Shown here: positions 34,405 through 46,750 of the stretch, piece by piece | Position numbering within the stretch: the stretch's first letter is position 1 | How the letters are laid out: each line of letters starts with the position of its first letter | Assembly (NCBI GenBank): GCA_013368445.1 | Contig: JAACJO010000002.1 | Coordinates: forward strand, 2,914,001-2,978,000 | Reading direction: 5' to 3' | DNA from: Leucocoprinus leucothites | Lineage: Eukaryota; Basidiomycota; Agaricomycetes; Agaricales; Agaricaceae | Length of the DNA: 64,000 bases | The notes under the pieces: generated by a model | Databases searched by the model: none | What the model saw: the letters and a program-made list of their open reading frames with translations, nothing else | What the model was told of the DNA's origin: nothing | Made by a program: the position numbers and the translations under genes

Positions 34405-35085
34405 TTCCCAAAGTGATGCGGTGTGGCAGGGTTATACTATGAGCGTTAATTTGGGATCGAAGGGTGGGAAGAACTAACTTAAGAGTTCCTTTTTTCATCG
34501 GGTCGCCCTTTCTCATGGTCTATTTAAATATTCCAATGAGGGTCGAAGAAGTTAAGGACACGAGGAGTGAAACATACAAGTCAAGAATATCATTGCGTGG
34601 AAGGATTCTGACTTCTCTGGGAATTCAAGACCAAACCTCGATGATTGATGATTGATTGCCAATTTTTGGAATGGCGGCATCAATATATCAACATTATCCT
34701 TCACAAAACCAGCGATTTTCGTTGCTTGACGATTGACAGCGACGCTAATCAATAGACGTTCTTTGAATACGATCACTGTTGAAAGTACATGTGACTGTGA
34801 CATCACGTGAGAATGATGGTGCATTGAACTTTCTGAGTTCTTGGCCCCAGATCAGTGCCTGCCATGATTGCAAAGGCGAAAAACGGAGTGCTCGATTCAC
34901 ATTGTATGACTCGGGATGACAAAATAATACTAGATACGGATCATTTTATCGCACAGTACTTGGAATCCAAACTGAACACTCCGTGATAGACATCTCGACG
35001 GGAAATCGCGGAATGCATATCAGGTGCCTGGTTATGCTGGGTTAAATAGTGCCGGGCGGTCAACCCAAGAGGATGGCGAACAATC
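34405..35085. other. Divergent promoter region copy C (-) / hydrolase (+)
   Basis: No gene supported; short open frames at 34464 and 34552 have no features. Confidence 0.5.
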
Positions 35086-36337
35086 ATGGCTTCTCAAGCC
35101 TATGGACAAGCGAGTTTCCTTGACAAACTCAAGACTTTCTTCACCCTCTGCGGGATTCGTAAGTTTCAAACCCAGGGATGAGGCTGGAAGCTAGTATTGA
35201 CTGCTCGGTTTGATGCAGCTATAGTTCCTGTCGTGAGACTGTTGCTCTCGCCTTTCCGGCCCTACGACAGACATAGATCGTGGCGTCGAGTTGTTATGGA
35301 CTCGATCTTCCGGTTCAGCAGCTCAAGCCTTCGTGTTAACCAGATGCAATCCTTGATGGGCACCACAACCGACGTATACATGGCTTGGACCAAGAAGAAC
35401 AGGAGACCGGCTCTAATGGACGACATAGGCGATAAGGGTAATCTCTTCTGGTTTACTGATCGGCGGACATCCGGAAAAGTAGTTTACTATCTGCACGGTA
35501 CGCCTGTTCTTTCACACAGGGTCCGAGTACAAGGCCTGATTCATTCACCAGGTGGAGTATACCAACTGCCAATGCAAGACTATGCCGCGCCTTTCTGGCT
35601 TTCTAGCTTAGAGGAGCTTAGAAAACAGACAGGCGAAGATTTTGGCCTCGTAGCACTCCAATATAGTGAGCTCTCCATCATCTTTGGGTCATTCCACCTA
35701 TGGCTTGACGAGAATACCTCCAGCCCTCTACCCCGAAGCTTCTTTCCCTACACAGCTTCTCCAGGCCATCAACGGCCTCTCGCACCTTCTTTCCCTTGGA
35801 ATTAAACCCGAAGACATACACCTTGTTGGAGAATCTGCTGGTGGCGGACTGGTTACTCAAGTCCTTTCTCATTTCCTTCACCCTTATCAGAACATACCGC
35901 CGATTTCCCTTTCGGGCCCTCTGGGTGGCGCATTTCTGATGTCTCCTTGGGTCTCTTTGACTACAGAGGCACCATCGTATGTGTCCAACAGTGACAGCGA
36001 CGTACTTCCAGGGTACTCGTGGGCCTATTTTGGCAGTAATATCCTAGCAAATCTCCCAGAAGCTGGTAAACCATACGTTGAAGCGATCAAAGCACCAACG
36101 GGCTGGTGGACCGGACTTGACAAACTCGTCAAGAAGATAACTATTTACACTGGCGAGGCGGAGTGCTTGCGAGATGATGATATTTCCTTGGGAACGACAC
36201 TTAAAGGATATCATCGAGATGTTACCCTCTTCGTTCACCAGGGGGGTACACATGCCGATCCGTATCTTACACGCCTTGCTGGAGAGAAAGAGGGTGAAGA
36301 GATCGCTGGCTTGATTTTGGGACACTTTCGAATTTGA
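35086..36337 (+). CDS. Alpha/beta hydrolase of the HSL/esterase type (one 1-nt frame break)
   Basis: This is a serine hydrolase of the hormone-sensitive-lipase/carboxylesterase (Abhydrolase_3) type. Exons: 35086..35158, 35219..35497, 35552..35665, 35713..36337. The oxyanion-hole motif HGGG forms across the second intron (YLHGGGVY), and the nucleophile is in GESAGG at about 35830. A late Asp-containing segment and a His in HQGGTHADP (about 36236-36262) complete the triad. The exons sum to one base less than a multiple of three. The break is at the third intron's acceptor, where GAG-AATACC should carry one more G to give RIPPALYPEASFP. I read this as a missing base. An N-terminal hydrophobic helix (VVRLLLSPF) may anchor it. 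Substrate unknown. Confidence 0.75.
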
Positions 36338-36485
36338 TATCCAACTCTGTTCCCTAGCACACCCCACTCATCATCGATAAAATTACGATTCAGCGATCAA
36401 TTTATTCATCTATCTATCCGATTTGTTATTCTCATAGAGTCGAAGGAACGACACCATAACCGACATGGACACCGAAGTTGGTTGT

Positions 36486-37131
36486 TTACTGCACCCAGAT
36501 CTGGTTCACATCACCATCAGTGCATTTCCAGACCTGAACAACGTTCGTGTTCGTGAGGTTTCCGTTGGTCAAGTCGAGGCAGAGGCCTAGAAGTGATGCA
36601 ATTAGCGACCGACGGTGCCCATTTCCACCACTACCATGATTTGTGGTGTCACGAACCTTGGTTTGAGAGCGCAATGCGAGCGTCGCTAGTCAAAAACCAC
36701 TGTTGGGCCGGTAGATTATCGAAGCACTCCCAGATTTTCATGGCCGTTCCGTTGACGGGAGCTGCGTACACAAGTGGCCAAATATGACAGTGTGCAATTA
36801 GCAACGAATATTCATCCAGACTAGACGGGTATGGCGACGCACTTGCACTTGCATCAAGGCAAAAAGTAGAGTTGGCAAGACGAACGGCCGTTAAGCCCAC
36901 GTTAAGCTGCCACAACTGTGCTGGGGAATTGTTACAGTCAAAACTTGTCTGATGTCAATAAAACTCGTGATGAAAGAGAGGTGTAAGGTCGTACATCTGG
37001 ACAGGAGTCCCATTTTCGCGAACATCCCCTCGCACTTCAAGGCACTTGGTGCTGGCGGTGTTGGGGTGCAAGTTGACTTGACCAACGACCACGGAAGTGA
37101 AAGCGAGCATAGAGAGGTAAGAGAACTTCAT
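36486..37131 (-). CDS. Secreted single-domain ricin-B-type lectin (lectin 1)
   Basis: This is a beta-trefoil carbohydrate-binding protein of about 147 aa. Exons: 36995..37131, 36843..36943, 36657..36761, 36486..36586; the second donor could also be at 36848. A signal peptide starts the protein (MKFSYLSMLAFTSVVVG). The three trefoil repeats carry the QxW signature: QLW, QQW and QIW, with CLEVRG, CLDA and CLDLTNG segments of the repeats. There is no enzyme domain, so this is a lectin and not a ribosome-inactivating toxin. The intron positions and phases equal those of lectin 2. The gene is convergent with the hydrolase, 148 bp apart. Confidence 0.85.
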
Positions 37132-38190
37132 GGTGAGTGCCTTTTTGCTGAAGCTAAGTTGACAATAGAAGTTGTGGATGACGCTTAAAGCTCAGTGAAG
37201 GACAGAAGGCTTCTGGTGCTCCTGAGGATTCTGCTCTGCACCTAGGCCGGTATTTGTACTTTTTTCGCCACTTATGTTTATGTTTTTACCTCCCTGAGGC
37301 TCCCTAGACACATGTGTAATTAAGGCCTCCACTCTTTACCAGGCGCCGACTTGTGAGTGATACGGCAATAAGAGACCTATTCCTGAAAAATAAAAAAAGA
37401 AGATAGATGCATCACGAGGCTCCTAGGGTTTCCATTATGGCAGTCTTAGTAGAGCCAGGTTGATGGATGTTATTGACTCTCACATCGCTGAGTATTGGCC
37501 GTCTCGGTAGTGAAGCAGACGCTCTGGGGAATGTGGGCGATAGCTACATATGGGGAGTTGCTATGATAAATCATTAGCGGTTGCAACTAGTACTTGATCT
37601 TCCATCAGACGTGCCTGAAGGAAGGGTATTTATGGTCATTAAGAAGCCCAGAATCTTGAGGTTTGAATGAAAAAATGGGTTTTACGGTCAGCTTGACTTG
37701 GAGGACAGCGAGTATTGTGCGAGGAATGAGGGTACAATCAGACGAATTAGTCCAGTGATCGAGTGATATACCGAGATCATCGCGGAACCATTATTAATGA
37801 TATTCTCGAGCACCTGCTGAACATTGCCTGTACAGACATGAGCTTACCAAGTTCTAAGGCCAACGTGCAAGGGATGCAAGCAGCGTCTTGCTGATAATAG
37901 GGTATTGATTAATCCTGCTAGTAACTCGGGAATGAGCCCAAATCTCCAAGCCCTGGGTTGTGCGCATCTTGCCGTGCGTATATTAGCATAGTACGTTATG
38001 CACATCACAGACAAATTATTGTAGCCGCATGGGCAACGTTGCGTAAAGATAACGAGAGATTAAGTACTTTTACGAACATAGGTTGGATGTTTCAAAAGGA
38101 AAAAGCAGTATCGAAATAGAGAAACGAAAGTGTCATTTATTTGCCAGATTCAAGAAAAAGGCCTTCAAGAGAGACAGGTGGGGGCTAGAA
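37132..38190. other. Spacer between the two lectin genes
   Basis: Promoter of lectin 1 and 3' flank of lectin 2; AT-rich, with no gene seen. Confidence 0.5.
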
Positions 38191-38868
38191 TTAGGGAAGA
38201 GTGAGAGGAACCCAGACCTGATTCTGGTTGTTCTGAACACATTGCCAGGTCTGAACCGGATTTCCGTTTGTAGTGACCCCATTGGTCAAATCTAAGCACT
38301 GCCCTGTAAAAATCGTGAAACTCTTTGAGCACCAGACGCCTCGGCAGGAAACACAAGTACTCCGCACCTTTGCCCTGCAAGACAATGTGCTTATTGTTAT
38401 CGAAGCTCCAGGTCTGAGCGGGTAAGTTGTTGAAGCACTGCCAGATCTTCATGTGAACACCGTTTCCTGGGTCTGAGCGGGAGGAAGTTTGCTCAGTCGG
38501 TATCAGAATGATAGATTAATGACACTCACTTGATCCAGCATCAAGGCAGAAATTCGTATTCCTCAGCTTGATAGACGTGGGGCCTGAAGTCCGGAAGTCC
38601 CAATCCTGAGCATTAGAACAGTTGCAGTCGTAGCTGATGAGGAGCTAGTTAGGCACACGAAGATCCGAAATTGGGGGAGGGGTGTGACGAACATCTGAAC
38701 CACCGTCCCATTTGCCAGTTTCGCGCCTTGGACGTCGAGGCACTTGGGTCTACTACCAATATTACATCTCGGACCACCAGGGGGAGGATTGACGATCTCA
38801 ATGAACACGCCAGATACAACTTGAGCGACGGCGAGGGCGATGAAGATGGCCTGGGCGACAAATTTCAT
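38191..38868 (-). CDS. Secreted single-domain ricin-B-type lectin (lectin 2)
   Basis: This is a beta-trefoil lectin of about 163 aa. Exons: 38693..38868, 38530..38633, 38368..38466, 38191..38303, with introns of 59-64 nt, all GT-AG and in frame. The signal peptide is MKFVAQAIFIALAVAQVVSG, followed by a Pro/Gly-rich segment lacking in lectin 1. QxW signatures are QDW, QTW and QVW; other repeat features are KCLDVQG, CLDAG and CLDLTNG. The same three intron positions and phases as lectin 1 show a tandem duplication. No catalytic domain is attached. Likely role: binding glycans of hosts, competitors or grazers (inference from the family). Confidence 0.87.
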
Positions 38869-41800
38869 GATGATACGAACAGGGAGTTCGCGTGTTGGAG
38901 GTGAGGTGTATCTTAAACCGCTGAGAAGGAAAGTATGAGCGCTTTTATTTGAATATGCAGTAGGCAGGTCAGTTTGTGTCACTAATCCCCTGATTCCTGA
39001 TCCATATTGGACTGTCTCAGGTATTACGTCTGGATGAAGAGTTAATCAGCTGTTGATAGACAATTTCAAATTGTATAGCCCGCACGGGCTTCTCGAGATT
39101 GGTGGTTGTCTAGGTTGTTTGTATTTCGAGACGATTAAACTTTTATCGGTGTCATGGTAGGTCCACCCTCTCAAATGATCGCTGATCTGTCAATCAGGCG
39201 GAGCCGCTATAACCTCCGGCACCACGATATATTAGACTTTAGTCCAAGAGTTTCAGACGAGGACCAGTTTCTGTGCAGTCGACGTCGGCGAACGCAGAAC
39301 ATAGCATCAGATGACGAAGCACGCAAGTCAGTCCCAAGACTCCTAAGTTGCCCGAAGGTGATTCATTGTCGGTCAGCGATGACCGTCGTCGGTGCTAAGG
39401 TCTCGTTGTCCGAAGGTACGTTATTCAAAGAAGTGCATAGCATGACGCGGAACGGCAAGTGTGGCAATTTGCTGTGTCGGAGACTCAGAGTGGGCTATTT
39501 TAGGAAGCGAACAAGGCAATTTCCGATAGCAGAGTGCCGACGTCGAGAAATGTTTCTCTTCTGTCGTTGCTAGCCATCTCTCGGCGATGTCACTCTATCG
39601 AATGTGAAGAGCAGTCTCGGAGAAAAAGAGGGAGCACGAAGATCATCGCCAAGACCAGGGGAAATCAATGTTGTGGTGCCAGGTGTGCGTGATCTTGCTG
39701 GCTACCTCATCTCCGGGGCTGTAGGGACCTATTAAATTCACTCCGTTCCGGGTCTGAGATTAGATGTTGTGTCAGTAGCGTTCAGCATCCGATGCTGAAC
39801 ACTCATCCAACGTTCGGTCAAAGCCGGGAAAGCTAAGCCTTCCCCGCCAGAGTCGATTAGCAATCCACCCTCCCATAGGTTCCGAGTGAATTCCGGGCGT
39901 CTATGGGCTCGGGAATAGAGGGCGATCTTTGTAACACCTAGCCGACGGCTACGATAAACGTTCTTCCAGCGAGGCGAAAACCATTCAAGCGTAGGATGGA
40001 TATAGCATGTCTATTCAGAGTCTGGTAGTAATATCATGTATCCAATGGCTCAACGTACTAAACTTGAACTCATTCAGAGTCCGACAAGTCAAATCTGGGA
40101 CTACTAATTTCCTTTTTCTACTTTTTATCATTCCAATTTCCCCACAGGACTAGATAATGGAGTGTGAGCCGAGGGTGATCCAGAACGAGGGTGTATGAAA
40201 TATAACAGTCACTTTGCCCTTGTTCCAAGAGGGGATGTCTGGCGATGCCATATAAGTATCGGGAATTGCCTGTCCGTTTCTATGTTGGCAACAATGACCC
40301 AGGGTTTCAGTACATATCTGCCGGTTGCCGGGTTTGTCGGTCTGTCAGGATTCGGCCAAAACCAAACTGCTGCTATTGCATGTCCGTTTGTGCGTTGAGT
40401 AAATTTGGATCAACTAGATTATTGGGACTGACGAAATTTTCTGTGTCTTCTGGTTGCTATGAAAATTGTTAGTTGGTGGATAATACTCGGTCGTAGCGAC
40501 CAGAAGCTGATAGGTAGATTAGATGACATAGGATGGCATTGCCGTGTCATTAATGACTCTAGTCCGGTCGTCGTCACTATCACATTTGCCAAGTTCTCAG
40601 GCTTGATGCTTGGAATATCACAACGCGGAGATAAGATTAACAATAATTAAAAGGCCTTCGATTCCTGGCGGTTACACCCATCCAATCTAATCAACGCTCT
40701 GGACACCTCGTATTAAATCCGAAAGCTTCCATCTTCTTCGTCTCCTATTCGCAAGCTTCGAAGAAGGGGGCGAGTGGTACTATTCTCAAAAAGGTAGGAA
40801 GTATAATTGCCAGTTGGTGCTTGCATTTAGAGACTATTTTTTTGAAGTTCTTGGCCCAAGGTTGATCTAGGCAGAGAATATCTGCGAAGTGAAGGTGAAT
40901 GACTGATCAGGTGTTGGTGGTTCTTTTGAAGGACGATCTGGTGCTCAAGAATGCATGAGAGTGGGCTCTGGGGACGATGGGCAATTACCAGAGCATAAAA
41001 AGAAAAAGGAGGCGATTATTTCCTCCCTTCGCGAGAATACTTCTCTATGCTTCGTACAAGGGTGCATGTTCTTGAGCGGATCTTGGCACTATTCACAAAC
41101 CTCGCACAAACCACACGCCGAGCATATTCACTGTCAGTGCTTATTGAATTTACTTACTGTATTGACTATACCAGTGTATGTGGTAATTCGACGGGTGTGT
41201 GAACTTGATGGACCTCGGGTGGTCTAAACAAAAGGATATGACAGGGCGCCCATGGAACTCCTTTTCGGCAGGATTCAAGTGTTTTTTTGCCTGGTCGCTC
41301 AGCTAGGCGGTGTACTTACAAAGGCGAGTACATGGCCTTTTTATACTCCTGAAAGCCGTTGAGGAATAAATCCATTAACAATGTTCTGCCAGGATCCGAC
41401 ACATCCTTTACCCTCGTACGTAAACTCCAAACCGAAGTTCGGCTTCCAGTCATCAATGCATCAAGACCGTGGGGTTGACAATTGCAATGACATGAGGCTA
41501 CCGTGCGTCTCTCTAAAAATAAAGATAAGATTTCGGCGTACCGGAAGGTTTAAAAATGGTTTACGTAGTGTTTCGTAAAGATGGGAAGCTGGTAATGATT
41601 TTTTTTTTGTTTGATTGATGATCTTATCCTGATTTCGATATTTGCTTATCCGGTGGCTATCTGCCACGTATCGCTGTCTGATTTGATTTGGAGGTGCTAA
41701 GGGATCAGGGGTGTTTCGACGACTGTCCAATGTTTGTGCCGAGATTGGATGGGGTGAGGAAATGAGGCTTGTGTGTTATATGAGTAGTGTGCTCGGTTGC

Positions 41801-43908
41801 TGGGGAGAGTGTGTGTATGCTTGACTTTATGAATCAAAGACTCGACAACCTCGGTGGCTCAGCGAAGAGAACAGAACATCATTATCAGAATCTTAGCTGG
41901 TAGCGATGTTGATCAGAGTGATGCTGATACTGATGCCACCGACTCCGAGGGGGAAGCAATTTGGTGAATGATCATGATGCAATCAGCACCGACTGAGAGA
42001 CTGTCGTGAGCTCGATTCGCAGGATGCGATGTAGCGGACTGTTCAATTGAGGTTAAGTGCAATATTTACATTATCTAGCGCGCGCCGATCTTATCGCCGG
42101 GAAGCTTAGATAAAATTTTCTTAGCAGAAAAGATTACGAACCCGGAACGAATTGTGGAGAGACGAACAAAGGGGAGCGGCGATTAGGGAGTCTGTTAACG
42201 TTGTAGCTGTCTTCGGCACGTATACTCCTATGTCAGTTGTTGTTCAGGTATGGGGTATAAGACGGAAGACGTGGAATCCGGACGAGAGTTTTTTTGCTTG
42301 TCGTCCGAATAAGTGTATCCAATATATGAATTTGATGAATGAAGTGGGCAGTCGGCGTCTGAGTTGCAGACTCGGATGTGTCGGCTGACCGAGAATACGA
42401 GAATCACTGAGAAGGTTGTATAAAGTCTAGTTGATTACTCGATTAGATGAACGGTGGCGTTGCTGCATTATGGATCGTGATTCATGGCCAAGCACAAGTA
42501 TACGCCTCGTGTCTCGTGTCTGGTGTACACAAGTACTCGTGTTTTTTGAGACTGAAGACGAAAATCGAGTTTACGACACAATATCCTTTTTTTTCTCGTA
42601 ATCCGACATAAAAAAGCACGAGGTGGCCTGTATTCCGGCAGTCGTCCGGGAGGGAATTTGGTAGTGTAAATTTTTTGATCCAGAAGTGGGTCGACAAAGT
42701 CCGTGGGATTATCCCAGGAGTGTGGCCGACAACAGGTGCTCCCTGAAAGCTACTTTTTGTTTGTTTGGATTGTTGCTTGTTGTTTACGAACCTGAGCCAC
42801 TGAACTGACCGGCGTTGTGGGAAGAGCGGGCGCGAAATGGAGGCGTACGTACACACAAACGGGATCAGTGTTTGGTTTGGCCAAGGCCGCAATACTCCAC
42901 GTATCAGATAGTGATTAGACAAGAGAGTTCCAGACGGTGTCGAGGCGGCAGAGAGACGCGAGTTCGGATAACGATGACAGCGGAGATTAGATGGCTGAGA
43001 GTGCTTTGGATCCGGTTTGGTTATGATCAGACACAGCTTGGCTAGGGTGACATTGATGAACTTTTGAATTGATCGGATCACCCTGGTCTTCGCATACGAG
43101 CCAACAGATCTACCTAGCACTCTTGGTGTGAAACAAAACAGAACATGCCGCTGCGTGCCCTAGGTATCCCGGCGGGTAGTCAGTCAATAGAATGTGCATG
43201 CACAAGTCGAAGGTCCGGTGTGTGGGGAAAAGAACACAAGCAACAGGGGTGGGTGTGACGGAGAGAATGCGGAGGTTCGGGTTCGTGGAGATCAGCGGGT
43301 CAGGTTCGTCGAGATTAGATTTGCACTGAACGTGTAACGAGGCAAAAAAAAATTATACTGGCGGGGTGATTATGGGCGCGTATTTTGCGTTTGTAACTAA
43401 TGGATTTATTTTGTCCACTGTCAGAGATTGTCTGTCCTGGTTGTGTCCAGCGTATCCAGCGGTGCGGAGCTTGTGGCTGCTTCGTGCGCACTGTGAACGC
43501 ACGGTCTGTGAGTAGGCGTCGCGTATTGGCTCTATGGTTGCGAGGGTGTTTGAATGAGCGGGCGAATGAAGCTCCGCTTGTCGGAGATTGAAATGTTATC
43601 TATTGGAAACTGAATAAATGTGATTGGCCAGTGGTTGTTATCAGGCTGTTTATCTTCCCTCCCCTTCGCCTCTTTCCCGACCCCTACCCCGCTTTCCTCT
43701 CAACCACCACCTTCCCGTCCTCAACGACGCTGCCTCTGAGCCGCCGCCGTGGTCTCCAGCACCGACGCCCTGTTCACTTGTGAGTGCTTCTGCAACCACC
43801 GCTGCCTCTGAGCTCACTGTGCCCGACAGCGACTGACTAATCTAGCCTCACGACTCTTTCGTGTAATACATACACCCTGCTGCCTCAAACACTTTGCCTC
43901 ATAATAAA
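38869..43908. other. Gene-poor 5-kb region, right end is the GATA-factor promoter
   Basis: I could not support any gene. Open frames at 39154-39573, 40195-40398, 40955-41227 and 42482-43120 have no family features or plausible splice partners. Several plain GATA-type sites occur (for example near 41626-41660 and 42089-42113), but none has the full ATCWGATAA form. No transposon ends were recognised. Confidence 0.4.
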
Positions 43909-46750
43909 ATGTCTCCTGTCGTCCTTGAGTCGCCGGTCATCAGCATGCCCAGTGCCCCCATAGGTTCTATGTCACGCATCCAGCAGTTCCCTGCTGCACA
44001 GCCTGACCAACAGCCCGCGAACCCTCCTCCAGAGACGCGTCCAGGTGAATCTTGTTTTATGTACGGCGTATCTATATCTGTCTCACCCGTGAATCTAGCC
44101 GCCTCGGAGGAGTCGAATGGCGCCGCGAATGTGCTCGCGCCTGGTCGTTCGCCCTGTATGAATTGTGGTACCACCGCCACCCCTCTATGGAGGCGTGACG
44201 CGGATGGCAATCCCGTCTGCAATGCCTGTGGTGAGTTTTCTCTTCCCTTGTCCCCTTGTTTCATGTTTTTCCCGGTACCAGCCCAAGATTCATCATCAAT
44301 CTCATCCACGTCATACACGTGGGCGATGGGTGCACACTCCGCACGTCATACGCTGGGCTGCCTCTCGTTTGTAATCGTCTTGAATCCTAATTCTGCGCGA
44401 GTGTTTCGTCCTTGACACGCTTCATCTCATTCTCCCCGTGGCCCTGAACACGCGCCCCGAGGATGGCGATAACTCGTACTGCACCTGCCATATCAGTATT
44501 GCGCTAGTCTTATCAGTACGCTTAAACATTGTCATCTCGGTTTTGAGATGCTTTTCGATCGCTAGCGGTTAAGGCTCATGCCTCTGCTGTGTCCTTGCGA
44601 CGTGTTGCATATTTTATAAGCCCCGTCCCATCTATCTCTTGAATCAGAATTTCGAACATGGACGGGAAAGACTCATCGCCAGACGGCCGCCATCCCACTT
44701 CTCCCCGATTCCGGGCCCAGTCCCCTCATTCTTCCTCTCATCCCCCTCCAAGATCTGGTATCTTTCCGCCCCGAACCGTTGACTTACATTATCACCCTTA
44801 TGCAGGTCTCTATCAGAAGACGAGGCACATGCCTCGGCCTACCAATCTCGGCCGTACACCGACACCCGCACCCTCAGCGACGACCTCTACCGCGGCTGGC
44901 GCGTCTTCAGCCAGTGCAGCTGCTCCCTCACCAAACACCAAGTCATCAAGGACAACTCCGGCTGCTTCCACCACAACAAGCCCACACAAAACCGGCACCT
45001 GCCCCGGCGATGGTCGTTGTGACGGAACTGGCGGAACAGATGCCTGCTCGGGATGTCCAGCGTACAACAACGCTCTTGCTACTGGCAGAGTGGGTGCCGA
45101 GGCTCCGGCTGATTCGGCTGCGCCTATTGCTGACGCAGCTTCTCCCAAGGCTCCCGTGGAAGCAGCTTCTCCCGCTGCCAACGAGAGCGATGCCAGTGCT
45201 AATACAACTGCTGCCAAGAAACCGCGAGCCGCTGTTGGTGCGTTGAGCTGTGCAAATTGTGGGACGAGTACAACACCGCTCTGGAGAAGAGACGACGTGG
45301 GTAACAATATCTGTAATGCGTGTGGTAAGTCTTAATTCACTTTCCGTGTTTCAATCCCTTTCGCTGTCTATCTCCACCGAGTATTTAATTCGTTAAGCGG
45401 TGATGAGAGTATCTTATCTGATACCCTGCGCGATTTACTTCGCTTATGACACCGAGTTTCATTGTTCATATTTTTTCCCCTCGTCGCTTCGAAGAATTTA
45501 CTTCGTTCTCTCCCCACTTTTCGGCCGTTATTCCATGTTCTCTCACGCGTTCACGAGACTGACTATTGGGTTGTCTTATCTGATAAACAGGTCTTTACTT
45601 CAAGCTACATGGCACCCACCGACCTAACTCGATGAAGAAGACCGTTATCAAACGCCGAAAACGCGTCCCCGCAGCTGCTGGCGCAGCAGGTAGCAGTACC
45701 TCTGCCCGTATGTCCGATCAAGCCGCAGCGGAAGCCCTCGTTGCTGTGGGCCGTTACGCAGCTGGGAACGGTGGAAACGGAGAGGAGAGTGAAGCAGAGG
45801 CACAAGAGCCCAAGAGGAAGCGTACCCGTCGCAGCCGGGTTACACGTGCCGCGGAGAAGGAAGATGAGGATGTGAATATGGATGGTGGTGAAGAGGAGAG
45901 TGAGGGTCCTGCGAGTTCATCACAACATCGGAAGAGGAACGCATGGGACGGACGTTCAGTCTCGCCACAGAATCGTGCTCCATCAAGGAGCGATTATCTG
46001 AGCCGCGGTCCGAACGCAGCTGGTCCATTTGCACCCACGGGTTCACCACATAGTGGTTTCGAGATTCCTCCCCTCGCTGTGTTGAGCAATCAAGCAGCAG
46101 CAGCAGCCCTTCTCAGTGCGCAGTCGAGTTACATGCGCTCGGGATCGAACGCTCCTAGTCGTACGCACTCGCCTCTTGGTCATGGTGCTGCTGCTGGGTA
46201 TCCTATCCCACCTGGCGGCCCACAGTTTTACGGACCCGACCTCAGCATGCTCAACTTTAGCTTGGCTGTTGGGAATCTAATGGGTATCCCGACGCTTCCC
46301 GAGCTCGAACGGCATTATATGGAGTTGAGTGAGCACCGAAGGAGGACGGAGGAGATGCTTGAACGTACGGATCGCGTGATGGCTGGGTTGAAGAGAGGGA
46401 TTGATGAGATGAGAGGTGTGGTTGCGAATCAACAGGCGCCTGCCTCTTCTATGGCGCCACCCGCGCAACCTACACCCACTGCAGCATCTGTGGTTGCCCA
46501 GCAGGAACAGTCTCGGCCTCAGCCTCAGGTGTCATCGGAAGCTACACCCCAGGTTTCAATGGCCGAGCAAGCACAGGTGGCGCAGCCCCAGCCCCAGCAA
46601 CCCCCTCAGCAGCAGCCTAGTGCTGTTGCACAGCCTGAACCCGTTGTTGCCGCTGCTGCCCCTCTCCCCACCGCTCCTTCTGCCACTGGCGAGCCGGAAC
46701 GTCCTCGCGAAAGCGTATGGCCTATTGTTCAGGACGCCTCTCGTGAGTAA
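43909..46750 (+). CDS. urbs1: Two-finger GATA factor of the iron-repressor type (Urbs1/SRE/Sfu1)
   Basis: This is a transcription factor that, in known fungi, represses siderophore and iron-uptake genes when iron is plentiful. Exons: 43909..44044, 44099..44230, 44806..45324, 45591..46750, giving 648 aa. Zinc finger 1 is C-x2-C-x17-C-x2-C ([14 protein letters not shown]...CNAC), finger 2 the same spacing ([14 protein letters not shown]...CNAC), each continued after an intron ([12 protein letters not shown] and [12 protein letters not shown]). Between them lies the hallmark cysteine cluster C-x5-C-x8-C-x2-C (CPGDGRC...CSGC), which separates this group from other GATA factors. A basic stretch ([11 protein letters not shown]) follows finger 2, and a coiled coil (about 46290-46420) and Gln/Pro-rich tail end the protein. 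Intron 1 is in-frame and stopless, intron 2 is 575 nt, intron 3 is 266 nt and holds two target sites. Confidence 0.92.
45414..45422 (-). promoter_or_regulatory. ATCWGATAA iron-GATA site in intron 3 of the GATA gene
   Basis: TTATCTGAT on the plus strand is ATCAGATAA on the minus strand, a perfect match to the known Urbs1/SRE recognition sequence. It lies inside the factor's own intron. Confidence 0.55.
45576..45586 (+). promoter_or_regulatory. Overlapping ATCWGATAA sites on both strands in intron 3
   Basis: TTATCTGATAA contains ATCTGATAA on the plus strand and ATCAGATAA on the minus strand. It ends four bases before the exon 4 acceptor boundary, so a bound protein or the site itself would sit on the branch/acceptor region. 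Confidence 0.55.

Noticed and set aside
35666..35712. AT-AC or other non-canonical third intron in the hydrolase
   Set aside because: A normal GT-AG intron with one missing G at the exon start explains the frame better and fits the other -1 breaks.
36486..38868. Ricin-like toxin genes
   Set aside because: Only the sugar-binding B-type fold is present; there is no N-glycosidase A chain.
39154..39573. 139-codon Arg-rich frame
   Set aside because: No recognisable domain, no splice partners, composition like random DNA.
42482..43120. 212-codon reverse-strand frame upstream of the GATA gene
   Set aside because: No family features; lies in the probable promoter/5' leader of the GATA gene.
43899..44318. 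139-codon reverse-strand frame
   Set aside because: Antisense to the first two GATA exons, which are proven by the zinc finger.
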